Shown in pieces: positions 34,231-44,390 of a stretch of DNA of 64,000 bases. The stretch is taken from positions 1 to 64,000 of the forward strand of contig WHUX01000160.1 in assembly GCA_015179025.1 (NCBI GenBank). Direction: 5' to 3'. The notes under the pieces were generated by a model, which saw nothing but the letters and a program-made list of their open reading frames with translations, searched no databases and was not told where the DNA came from. The stretch is from Terfezia claveryi (Eukaryota; Ascomycota; Pezizomycetes; Pezizales; Pezizaceae). Each line of letters opens with the position of its first letter. Within the stretch, counting starts at the first letter, position 1. The position numbers and the translations under genes were made by a program.

Positions 34231-34861
34231 GCTTTTCTTGTTTTGTTTGCTTGCTCAATTTGATTTTAAAGAGATAGGATTTTTCTTTTTTTTCTTTTTT
34301 TTTTTTATTTAATTTTTTTTTTTTATCCAGATATTTTGATATTTTTTATATTTTGTTGTTTCTATTTTTCTATTATTGTTTTTTTTTTATTTTTTTTATT
34401 TTATTTTTTTTAATAGTATCAATGGTATAACGTGGGGGCTACTACTAGGCCATTCATTTCTTTGTATTTTCACCCTACAATGGATTTGAAAAGTATATGA
34501 CTAGACCATGAACATCGTAAACCAGTCCACTAGGTGTAAGGCCAAGTTGGCACCATGAATACTTAGTTACAAAGGACAATATTAACTTATTTATGAGTTT
34601 GACCATACATTCAAAGATCCTATAAGAAGATGCTGGGAATCCCGATGATTATTATTTGTTTGCTTTATTAGATACCGAATATGGTAAGTATTTTCTCTCT
34701 ACCATATTGGCTATTCAAGGTCGCATACAAGACTGGGATATCCTTGTCCCACATACCTACTCTTGGATTTAATTATCTACAGCTATTCTAGTAATTTTCT
34801 GGGAGATCTTCAGCATATGTGCACAGACTAACTACGTTCGGAGATACATACATCGAAGTAA
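34231..34861. other. T-rich spacer between the two cargo paralogues
   Basis: No gene. From about 34260 to 34420 the plus strand is almost pure T with scattered A and C (runs such as TTTCTTTTTTTTTT), a long polypyrimidine tract. The rest is ordinary non-coding sequence. A GTAAGT near 34683 and CTACAG near 34785 resemble splice sites, which would allow a 5' untranslated intron of cargo gene 2, but there is no coding test for it. Confidence 0.5.
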
Positions 34862-36231
34862 ATGCCTCCTAAAAGAAATAGGGCTGACGCCAACAGGGAC
34901 AGTGCAGATGCGGAGGAGCCTGAACCAACCGTTAAGCGGGCTGCCGAGAGGGTTGGTTTTTTTGATCCAGGCATCCCTCCCCAACTCTACACACTATGGA
35001 GAGGGCAGATTCATCGAGGAGTACAAAATTGGGATTGCTTTGGTTCTGGGGAGGCAGGATTGAATAAATGGGGGGCATTCTGCGAGTGGGCTGCTGGGCA
35101 GCCTGCAATGGCCCCTCGGGGGCAAGTAAACTACGATACGGATGACATACGCAAGTGTGTGCGGACTCTGTGTAAAGATATTGCAAAAAAGGCCAGGAAT
35201 AGTAGACAAAATATGTGGGAGGTGATATACAGAGCACGCGCAGCACATAGTGCTGGGAACCCCAATGCACCAGCAGTGGAGCCCCGGAGGTGGCCGCTAC
35301 CAGACGCACAGGAGCTTAGAGCTCCCTCGACGGGACCCTCATATATGTCGCGCAATTCAAGGGGGAGAGCTAGTGCGGCCCTACTAAATGCTATAACGGA
35401 ATCAAACGTGGAAATAGACCGAAGATCTGCTCACGGAGCAATGGGAGACCCTGGGCGTCCGGCTGCAGTAGTGCCGCTGCCAGCAGCTCTGCCACCTGTG
35501 CCACCTGTGCCACCAGGGATGCGGCGCGTTCCCAACTTGGTTCCCCGTGCCAGTATGCCAAGACAGGGCCCCCGTGCAGGGTTAATCGCAGGTGGCGCGC
35601 TAGCCCGTCTCGCCTGTCGTCGCCCTGTCCCAGCTGGTGGGGCACTATCTACGGCAGGCCCACCAACATCTATCCGAATCCATATCATAACCCCCAAAAT
35701 CATGTGGCAGATGTGAATTGCGGGGGTTGGTTGTTTCAGCCCAACACCTAGTCACAGACGGTGACAATCTATGCACATACGATAGCAGAGCTTCAGTTGC
35801 GGTGCCAGCCGTTCTTGCCATTGGAACTAGGCGTTGTTCGTGAGATAGCCCGCTGTTATGTGCTGGACAATACACAGAGGTAGATGCTCCTTCCATTGGG
35901 CATGAGTAGTAATTTTTGGCTGGGGGTACACATTGTATCTGGGTACTCAGGAGAGATGATGCTAGACGTACAAGTGGAGGTGAAGCCACCGGGACTTGTA
36001 GTAGCGCCCGCAGGTGGTGGGGCAGCCTATGGAGTAGATAGTGGGAGGCAGGGTGCAGGCCATGGAGGGCCTGGCGTAGCTCGCGGGCGTCCTGATGCTA
36101 TTGCAAGAGGAGGTATGCGTGGCAGGGGAGGAGCGGGTACGGGTGGTGGGATTGGGTTGGGAATGTCCCAGCCTAGGGCTGCACCTGCCTGGTTAGGAAT
36201 GGTGCAGAGGGAGTCGGACGAGGACGAGTAA
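34862..36231 (+). pseudogene. Cargo gene 2: unknown protein with Gly/Arg-rich C-terminus
   Basis: ATG 34862 opens M-P-P-K-R-N-R-A-D (basic, nuclear-signal-like), then the block shared with cargo gene 1: L-Y-T-L-W-R-G-Q-I-H-R-G-V-Q-N-W-D-C-F-G, F-C-E-W-A-A-G, R-T-L-C-K-D-I-A-K-K-A-R, P-R-R-W-P-L-P-D. A Pro/Ala-rich stretch (P-P-V-P-P-V-P-P-G) follows. The first frame stops at 35716, but another frame stays coding-like from about 35600, with N-P-Y-H-N-P-Q-N-H and two TAG codons (35749 and 35881) in place of likely CAG, and ends in a Gly/Arg-rich tail (G-R-G-G-A-G-T-G-G-G) and acidic D-E-D-E at TAA 36229-36231. One frameshift or an unseen intron joins the parts. I do not recognise the family. 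Confidence 0.5.
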
Positions 36232-36379
36232 ATACTAGCGTGCTTCTGGTTGCTATCTGTATCATCGTTGTATATATTAGTTGTATAGTAGGAATTTTGT
36301 CAATTTTTGCAATTAGAAAGAGTATCTGCACTACGTCACAGAATATGCTCAGACAAAATCAAAGGTGATTATGCGATAT

Positions 36380-36566
36380 GATGAAGAACGGACTAACACA
36401 GACACAGAGGGGCCAGTGTCAGCCAGCCCCAATCCAACGTTATCAGCAAAAACCTCAACATTATCATAGATGCTAGACACAGATGAAGAACACTAGAATG
36501 GACACAGACAGTCCAGTGACAGCCAGCCCCAATCCACGTTGTCGACAACGAAACTCAGCATCGTCA
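36380..36566. repeat. Two tandem copies of a roughly 100-bp unit
   Basis: Within the 36232-36645 intergenic space, GATGAAGAACRCTA-like sequence, ACACAGAC, CAGCCAGCCCCAATCCA and CGTTRTC recur at 36380 and 36482. It lies upstream of the DUF6532-like gene start (ATG 36646). A promoter element or a simple duplication are both possible. The remaining bases of the interval show no gene. Confidence 0.6.
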
Positions 36567-36645
36567 TGTTCAAAAGGTTAAATAAATGGAGGCCACCGCC
36601 TTACGTCCAAGATCTGTCTCTGCCCTCCCACTATTATCGACGCAG

Positions 36646-38671
36646 CGATGGCAACTAAAGGAAAGGGAAAGCAACCGCAACAGAGCAAAAACGTGCTGCC
36701 TCAGGCCATGATCTTCGTGGTGCCCGAACGAATCCCATTTCACACTTGAAAAGGTCCTACAGTCTGCTACTATCCCGATATCATGTGCTCCAGAGTTAGG
36801 TGGAGATGGGTGTATAACTTTAGTCCCGGAAACCCAGGTTTTCGCCAGCAGGGTAAACTTTCCGCAGGCAAGAGTAACTAATATTCCCATCCAGATTCCA
36901 AAAATATGGTGGAAGCTAATCTGCGGAGTTTGGCAACAGATGAGCTCACATGCTGGCCCCTCTGGAACCTCTCGAAGGCTAGGACGAGCGCTACTGTGAG
37001 TAGGCAAGCATCTCTGGCTGTCCTCCGAACATCCTCTAGTGTAGGGCTACATTCCCAAAAGTGGAATCAAATATAATAAGCTGACAGTATAGAATCTTGT
37101 GACTCCGAGAGGTAGCTTCATACCCTCAAGATACAAAGGTCTTTTTCGGATGCCAATCTTATTCCAGACAGGGGCCCACAGTCCTCCCTGATAGATTGGC
37201 CGGAAAGTGCTTAACGGCAGCCCCGGTACGATTGCGAGCTGGTTGCAGATGCAGAAGATCTGTTGACGAACATTCACACGAGTGTGGTGAAGAAGAAGAG
37301 GCAAGGAATCAAAGAAACCGAAGTATTAACCAATTTACAGGAATCTGCGAGATATGATAGAAGTGGCAGTGAATGAAATGGAGTCTGCAACGCTGTTTGA
37401 GGATCCGCTGCCAGACCCTCAGCGTTCACAGGTCATTCTGGAGATGTTGTGGTCTAAGGTTGAAGTTAGGTTTGGGATTGATTATACTAGGGACAGCCAG
37501 GTGGATTCCTATGTATGTTATGACATGGTATCTGCATGAAGAGTCTAGACACTGATCAGCCAGCTATAGTTACGAAGCATCCAGTCACGTACAAGAGCGC
37601 ATCTCACCTATAACGCGAAGAAGACAATAGCCCAACTTTATGGATTTGACCAGAATTGCTCTCCAGCATTCATAAAGAAACATATCAAGTGGTTACTGGG
37701 AAAGGACCGATTCACATGTGCACAAGAGAGACGAGAGGTATGTTCAAAGTCTGTGAAACCCGACATGAGATACAGAATGTCTGATCAATGTCAGAACTAT
37801 GGGTTCCGTTTTCGAGCCCAAGAGGCAATAGTTTTCATTCACCAGGAGTTCTTCAGCAGCCCCAAGAAATTGGGGAACCTAAATAAAGACTTTATCACAA
37901 AGATCAGTGGTCAATTTATTTGTCTGATCTTCACAGTCCTATACCACACCCTGCAGTGCTTTCAGACTGGGGAATATGTGGTGGGTGAGGACTTCAACTA
38001 TACGAACTCAATCAGTAAGTTGGGGAGTCCGGAGAAGAGCTGCCTTGCCACTGACAATCTGCACAGGGCACTTTACCAGACTAATCAAACAATGGGGAGC
38101 TATGCCGACCAGCGTGCAGAGCACACTGATTAGTGTGCTAAAGTCGGACATTGTGAGGAAAAGCCAAAAATCTGGTACGCGGGTAAAGTGGGTCCCTAAC
38201 AGTGCATACGAGGTTGATGTGGAAGAGATGAAGGAGTATGCCAAACAACTTCGAGCAGATCTTGAGAAGGCGGCGGCAGAAGACCTTGTGGTAGATTATG
38301 TGGATAGTTCAACGGAAAAGGACACAAGTGAGGATAAGCAGGAGCCGACTCGACTATATGGCGAACCAGATAGTTCAGAGATGATCAGGGGAATAGAACT
38401 TACGTATGGTGGGGACGCTGAGGGTATGGATAGGGATGGAGGGTGTGGCACAGCACACAAGGGTGGAGGTACGGGTAATCAGCAACAGGAGGATGATTAG
38501 GAGGCACATAAGGTAGATAAGGCAGGTGGGGTAGACAAGGCGGACGAGGGAGACCACAAGGATGACGAAGGGGACGAGGGAGACAACGAGGATGACGAGG
38601 ATGACGAGGATGAGGAGGATAAGGAGGATGAGGAGGACGTGGAGGATGTGGAGGACGTGGAGGTAGTATAA
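36646..38671 (+). pseudogene. DUF6532-like cargo gene with introns and acidic tail
   Basis: Likely start at ATG 36646 (M-A-T-K-G-K-G-K-Q-P-Q-Q). A second frame continues from about 36736 (I-P-I-S-C-A-P-E-L-G-G-D) to GTGAGT at 36991, a good 5' splice site. A possible acceptor after CTGACAGTATAG is at about 37092. The best part is 37600-38014: A-K-K-T-I-A-Q-L-Y-G-F, I-K-W-L-L-G-K-D-R-F, A-I-V-F-I-H-Q-E-F-F, and F-T-V-L-Y-H-T-L-Q-C-F-Q-T-G-E-Y, spacing that resembles DUF6532 proteins. A clear 52-nt intron, 38015-38066 (GTAAGT, CTGAC, CAG), joins in frame to R-H-F-T-R-L-I-K-Q-W. A TAG at 38498 precedes an Asp/Glu-rich tail that ends at TAA 38669-38671. Frame breaks near 36735, 37190 and 37540 point to decay or missed introns. 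Function unknown; family call tentative. Confidence 0.45.
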
Positions 38672-38685
38672 GAGTGGGAAGGGTT

Positions 38686-41469
38686 CATCAGCAAAAATAA
38701 TATTTGCGTCCTGTGCGTCAGACGCATGTAACGCACAGGACGATAACTCAAAATCAGGACGCAAACGCTTGTTGCGCCAGCGTCCTGACGCACTAGGACG
38801 TTGCTCACACGCCTGGGACGCAACACCAATTCTTGGCGGTTGCGCTCGCGTCTAGGATGCACTATGACGTTGCTCACATGCCTGGGACGCAACACCAATG
38901 CTGGGCAGTTGCTCTCGCATCTGGACGCACTGGAACGTTGCCCCCGCCTGGGACGCAACACCAATGCTAGGCAGTTGATCTCGCATCTGGGACGCACTGG
39001 GATATTGCCCCCGTGCCTGGGACGCAAGCATACATGCAACCTTTGTCCCGACGCACTTGGTGGGTAAACACAACCCGCTTACAGCTTGCATCTGCTACGT
39101 TCTTACACCAGCCAGCTATGTAGCCGGGTTTGCAACCTTTGAATATGCATGCAGCAGAAATCTTCATTGTATTCGCCAATTATTATATACACAGAGAGGT
39201 ATTTAGCAATAGATATGTACACGGAACATGTGTGCAGCAACACGCGCTCTAACCCTTGGCCTAAACTTCGCTCTAACTCTTGTTGTATCCATCGCTCTAA
39301 CTCTCGCTCTACCAACCAGACTACTCTCGCTCTAATGCTCGCTCTAATTCTCGCTCTAATTCTTGCTCTAATTCTCTCTCTAATACTCGCTGTAATATGC
39401 TGGGAATAATGAGCAAAGGGAAAAAGCGCGGGGAAAGGAAGTATATATACAGGAAAACCATAGTTGCCAAGGCCGACTGCTAAGGCCGACAATTTAGACT
39501 TTCCGAAGACAATGAGATAGGGGATAATAAGAGAAGTGGCACGACAGTGATCAACGGCGCTCAGCCTCCCTTTCGCACGCGGGTGCCGTACTACTCAATG
39601 CCTGGCCTGGTAATAGTCATATTGGGAAATCGTAGTTGTGGTACTGCGAACGAGACAAGTACTGCGATACGTGCGGAGTTCACGCTTTGTGATATATCCC
39701 GTTGGAATTCATGCATGCGCGGGCTCATATAAGTATATATATGCGAGAAACCCATGTGCTCGCTGCTTATATATATATATGCGAGAAATCCATGCATTCG
39801 CGGGCTTATATATATATATATATGCAAGAAATCTATGCATTCGCGGACTGATATATATATATATGCGAGAAACTCGTGCTTTTGGAGACTTATATATATA
39901 TGTGCGTGCTTTTGGAGACTTATATATATATGTGCGAGACACTCGTGCTTTTGGAGACTTATATATATATGTGCGAGAAACTCATGCTTTTGGAGACATA
40001 TATATATATATGCGAGAAATCCATGCATTTGCAGACTTATATATATATATGTGAGAAATCCATACATTCGCAGGCTTATATATATATATACGAGAAACTC
40101 GTGCTTTTTGAGACATATATATATATATGCGAGAAACTCGTGCTTTTGGAGACTTATATATATATGTGCGTGCTTTTGGAGACTTATATATATATGTGCG
40201 AGACACTCGTGCTTTTGGAGACTTATATATATATGTACAAGAAACTCGTGCTTTTAGAGACATATATATATATATGCGAGAAATCCATGCATTCGCAGAC
40301 TTATATATATATATGTGAGAAATCCATACATTCGTAGGCTTATATATATATGCGAGAAACTCGTGCTTTTGGGACATATATATATATATATATGTGAGAA
40401 ATTCATACATTCGCAGGCTTATATATATATATGCGAGAAACTCGTGCTTTTGGAGACCTATATATATATGCGAGAAACTCGTGCTTTCGGATACTTATAT
40501 ATATATGCCCGTGAATGCATGAATGCCTACGGGATATATCACAAAGCGTGAACTCCGCAAATATCGCAGTACTTGTCTCGTTCGCAGTACCACGACTACA
40601 ATTTCCCAATATGACTATTACCAGGCCAGGCATTGAGTAGTACGGCACCCGCGTGCGAAGGGGGGGCTGAGCGCTGTTGATCACTGTCGTGCCACTTCTC
40701 TTATTATCCCCTATCTCATTGTCTTCGGAAAGTCTAAATTGTTGGCCTTAGTAGTCGGCCTTGGCAACTATGGTTTTCCTGTATATATACTTCCCTTCCC
40801 CGCGCTTTTTCCCTTTGCTCGCTATTCCCAGCATATTACAGCGAGTATTAAAGAGAGCTTAGAGCGAGAATTAGAGCGAGCATTAGAGCGAGAGTAGTCT
40901 GGTTAGTAGAGCGAGAGTAGTCTGGTTGGTAGAGCGAGAGTTAGAGCGATGGATACAACGAGAGTTAGAGCGAAGCTTAGGCCAAGGGTTAGAGCAAGTA
41001 TTGCTGCACACATGTTCCGTGTACATATCTATTGCTAAATACCTCTTTGTGTATATAATAATTGGCGAATACAATGAATATTTCTGCTGCATGCATATTT
41101 AAAGGTTGCAAACCTAGCTACATAGCTGGCTGGTGTAAGAACGTAGCAGATGCAAGCTGTAAGCGGGTTGTGTTTACCCACCAAGTGCGTCGGGACAAAG
41201 GTTGCATGTATGCTTGCGTCCCAGGCATGGGGGCAACATCCCAGTGCGTCCCAGATGTGAGATCAACTGCCCAGCATTGGTGTTGCATCCCAGGCGAGGG
41301 GGCAACGTTCCAGTGCATCCAGATACGAGAGCAACTGCCCAGCATTGGTGTTGTGTCACAGGCGAGGGGGCAACGTTCTAGTGCGTCCAGACGCATAAGA
41401 CGCACAGGACGGAAACTCGCGTCCGGACACTTAGTGGTACGTCCTGACGCATATTTTTTTTTGCTGATG
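38686..41469. mobile_element. Fold-back DNA element FB2 (2.78 kb)
   Basis: CATCAGCAAAAATAATATTTGCGTC at the left is matched by CTGATG with an A/T run and GACGCA at the right. The target duplication is TT (38684-38685, 41470-41471). Arms are inverted copies: GCGTCC/GGACGC-rich blocks (38760-39050; right 41200-41410), a CGCTCTAA array (39243-39400; right 40845-41005), a unique block shared with FB1, and a central AT array. It sits 14 bp past the stop of the DUF6532-like gene. It encodes no transposase. Confidence 0.87.
39725..40510. repeat. Core array of FB2: (AT)n alternating with 25-bp units
   Basis: About 20 units. Most are in one orientation (GCGAGAAACTCGTGCTTTTG preceded by TATATATATATG), unlike FB1, where the orientation flips near the middle. 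A composite of several units around 39880-40010 is repeated at 40140-40330, so the array grew by duplicating blocks and not only single units. Open frames in all directions are artefacts. Confidence 0.9.
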
Positions 41470-41999
41470 TTGTGAGTGTCATGTAAGTGGTTAAGGGTGA
41501 CCAGCATAAGGCAATTGGTTTTTTTTTTTTTTTTGGGGGGGGGCGGGTGAAGAATTATATTTTTTGAGCTGGTTGATCTCTGTTATATTTTTGTTGATTT
41601 TGTTTATAATGTTGGGATATGGAGAAGATATTGGACTCAGGTTGAATGTACATCAGTGGATAGAAGGGATACGAAGATTGCATAGGGGGATAAATAAATG
41701 GGGAGCGCTATGGAAAGGCAATGCTAGGCTTCTGAATGGCCACCAATGTGTGCAACACAATTTGCAAGTTAGGGGTCGCTAGGAGACTAAGGTGGCAAGG
41801 GGATATAGTGGGTAATTATGAACCTCTGGGAGGCAGGCAGTCGACAAGAGACTATAGGAGTTCACTGGGAGACAGACAGCGGGTGACGCTAGGTGAACAG
41901 CGTAAGAGAGTGTGCAACATGAAGACAATGATCGGGAGGACGGACGGTAGGAGCACCCGATAGGCAGGGCATATGCTAGGAGACTCGAGTGGGGTAAAG
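41470..41999. other. Right inner flank of the 15-kb element
   Basis: No convincing gene. It starts after FB2 and includes a T-run followed by a G-run (T17-G9 near 41519-41545) and then ordinary sequence with GGGAGACAGACAG and similar words that lead into the right palindrome array. Short open frames (72-75 codons) show no features. Confidence 0.5.
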
Positions 42000-42710
42000 G
42001 TCTCCTGCAGACACTCACAGACACCCAGAGACAGTGGTGTCTCCCAGACGTGACATCTGGAGGAGGTCGTCCCCAAGTAGCAGAATGTCTCCGGTCTGTC
42101 TCCCAGAGACAGTGGTGTCTCTCGAAGACACTCAGAGACAGTGGTGTCTCCCAGACGCGACATCCGTAGGAGGTCGTCCCCAAGTGGCAGAATGTCTCCG
42201 GTCTGCCTCCTGGAGACAGTGGTGTCTCTCGGAGACACTCAGAGACAGTGGTGTCTCTCGGGGACACTCAGAGACACTCAGAGACAGTGGTGTCTCCCGG
42301 ACGGGACATCTAGAGAGGTCATGCCCAAGTAGCAGAATGTCTCCGGTCTGTCTCCTGGAGACACTTAGAGACACTTAGAGACAGTGGTGTCTCCCGGACG
42401 GGACATCTAGAGAGGTCATGCCCAAGTAGCAGAATGTCTCCGATCTGTCTCCCGGAGACAGTGGTGTCTCTCGGAGACACTCAGAGACGGTGGTGTCTCT
42501 CGGGGACACACAGAGATACTGAGAGACAGTGGTGTCTCCTGGATGGGACATCTAGAGGAGGTCATCCCCAAGTAGCAGAATGCCTCCAGTGTCTCCCGAA
42601 GACAGTGGTGCGTCCCAGACGCGACATCCGGAGGGCGGCATCCCCAACTGGCAGAATGTCTCCGGTAGCATCAGTGGCGTCTGACGCATGGGAGACAATC
42701 TATTTTTTTT
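42000..42710. repeat. Right subterminal array of the 15-kb element
   Basis: Roughly 100-120-bp units sharing GACAGTGGTGTCTCCCRGACG, RGACATCYRGAGRAGGTC, CAAGTAGCAGAATGTCTCCG and CTCCYGGAGACAGTGGTG. GTCTCC/GGAGAC palindromes recur as in the left array, although the rest of the unit is different, so only the short palindromic words are common to both ends. Apparent frames of 60-160 codons on both strands are repeat artefacts. Confidence 0.85.
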
Positions 42711-42786
42711 CCTGATGAAAAAGGCACCTGAAATTTTCCTTGATGATGATGATGATAATAAGGAGGAAGAGGAGGATAATGAGTAG

Positions 42787-43785
42787 GGTTTCTTTTTATT
42801 TAATGTTTTGGTTTTTCTTTTTTGGAGTAAATTATCTGTTTTCTTTAGTTAGGAATATAGGGTTTTTTTTTGAGGATATTAATAGTGCTTTTATTTTATT
42901 TGGATACATTTTTTTTAGGGATGATATAGGTTTTTATAAGTTATAGTATATTTGGTTAAATTGTTTTTCTTTAGTATTTATTTATTTTTTGGGTTAGATT
43001 TTGTTGGGTTGACGAAGATATCAACTCTTATTAGAGGGTTCAGATATAGTGGAGAATAAGGAAGAGTAGGAAAAATTTTAATTTTTTGAGTTTTTTTTAG
43101 TTTTTTATTATTATTTTATTTTATATTATTTATTTTATTGGTTTTCATTTGTCAAGTGATTTAGTTATTTGAATGAATAGCATTGATTTTAGTAATTTGC
43201 TTATTAATGCTGACACCTAAATAGACTTGTTCGAGTATCAAATTAAAGAGGCTAATATGCTAGATAAGTAAGAGATTTGATAGTCGAACAGAGTTGTTTA
43301 GGTATTGAATAAGCAAGCGATTTGACAGTCGAATAGAGTTGTTCAGATGTCAAATAAGCAAAAGATTTGACAGTCGAACAGAGTTGTTTGGATATTGAAT
43401 AAGCAAAAGGTTTGACAGTTGAACATAGTTTTTTGGGTTTTGAATAAGGGAAGAGTAAAGAAATAACAGTTGAACAGGGTTGTTCGAGTGTCTAGAGAGA
43501 TGGGTGTCAGTATGATGGTTAGTTAGAGGCAGATTTATACAAAAGTTAGTCTTGTTGGTTGATAATGATATTATTGTAATAGAGAGCAGAAGAATATGGT
43601 AGTTATGGTATTTTTATGGAAAAACTCGAAGGAGGCAAAAGGAAGAAAAACAGCAATTTTATAAAGTATAATTCTACTTTTGGGATTTCTCTATCTTTTT
43701 TTCTTTTCTAAGTTAGCAATACTATTGAAGCTCTTACTAAGTCCTTTAGTACATATTCTTTCATTAGGAATGAAGTGCCTTTATA
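42787..43785. repeat. Region X, copy 2, with 45-bp tandem repeats
   Basis: Follows the acidic tail of the interrupted reading frame (stop at 42784-42786). Homology with copy 1 begins near 42867 and runs to about 43500; the 45-bp tandem units lie at about 43205-43490 (AGTCGAACAGAGTTGTT). From 43500 to 43785 is further AT-rich sequence not present in copy 1. No gene is seen. The right edge, at about 43786, joins a 5'-truncated family B copy (B5). Confidence 0.6.
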
Positions 43786-44390
43786 ATACAGGGACCAGAA
43801 TGAATGACAAAAAACAGGATTTAATCCTAGCAGCAATCCTAGAATCAAACCTAATACAAAAAAATGGAAGAACTTAGATTGAGACACCATCACAAAAAAA
43901 TTGGATCAGGAAATAAAGATGCAATTGATTAGAGATAAGAAATATCTATAATGTTGGAATCCTGTACACTCTTATAAGAACTGTAGGAAACAATAAAATA
44001 AGGTACTCATATGTACAGCCATATAGGATTTAGCTATGACGATAGCTACCAAAAACTAAACTAATAAGGATAAAATCAAGCAATGACCCTTATCAAAATA
44101 AGTACCTGATTTCAGCAAGGTATTCGATAAAGCTAACGAACACACCACACTGGCTTTAATTGATCTCCAAATGAAGGCAAGAGACTTAATTAACTCTCAA
44201 TTTGTATATTTATATAAAATACTGACTAGAAGTATTGAGAAAAGATCATTAAGCATCATAATTAAAGGCTCAAAAAGAATGATAGACAAAGCCTATACTA
44301 TCAAACTAGATTGGATAGGTTATATAGAAGAACGAATATTCTATGTAGTATATTTAACTAGATGGGATATAATTTTAGTAGAACCCACTC
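43786..44390 (+). pseudogene. B5 gag end and protease region, left part
   Basis: Matches B2 from the end of the capsid through the zinc knuckle (43940-43990; the first Cys is Tyr here) into the protease region, which reads L-I-D-L-Q-M-K-A-R-D-L-I-N-S-Q-F. The D-L-Q form at the active site agrees with the other copies. The 44171-44395 frame is open for 74 codons. It breaks at P-T-L where B3 has inserted. Confidence 0.75.

Larger units (their letters stand above)
27464..42717. mobile_element. 15.25-kb Plavaka-type DNA transposon with cargo genes
   Basis: The left end is CATCAGGACGCC at 27464 and the right end is CCTGATG at 42717. The flanking dinucleotides are AG (27462-27463) and AA (42718-42719), an imperfect 2-bp duplication. 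Both flanks belong to one interrupted reading frame. Inside are a left palindrome array, a Plavaka-type transposase (minus strand), a solo LTR, two related plus-strand genes, a DUF6532-like gene, fold-back element FB2 and a right palindrome array. The inner part has higher GC than the flanks and fewer RIP-like stops. Terminal inverted repeats beyond the first seven bases are imperfect, sharing mainly GTCTCC/GGAGAC and GACGC words, so the end calls rest on the motif plus context. Confidence 0.78.

Noticed and set aside
34932..35645. Minus-strand frames of 84-125 codons opposite cargo gene 2
   Set aside because: The plus strand has an ATG and a block conserved in cargo gene 1; the minus frames are not conserved there.
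36570..37007. Minus-strand frame of 145 codons
   Set aside because: It is the shadow of plus-strand coding segments of the DUF6532-like gene, which has a start, splice signals and a coding-like continuation.
39590..40680. Open frames of 60-167 codons inside FB2
   Set aside because: Same array as in FB1; overlapping frames on both strands over the AT-rich units.
42000..42715. Frames of 60-160 codons in the right palindrome array
   Set aside because: Tandem repeat translation on both strands, without non-repeat features.
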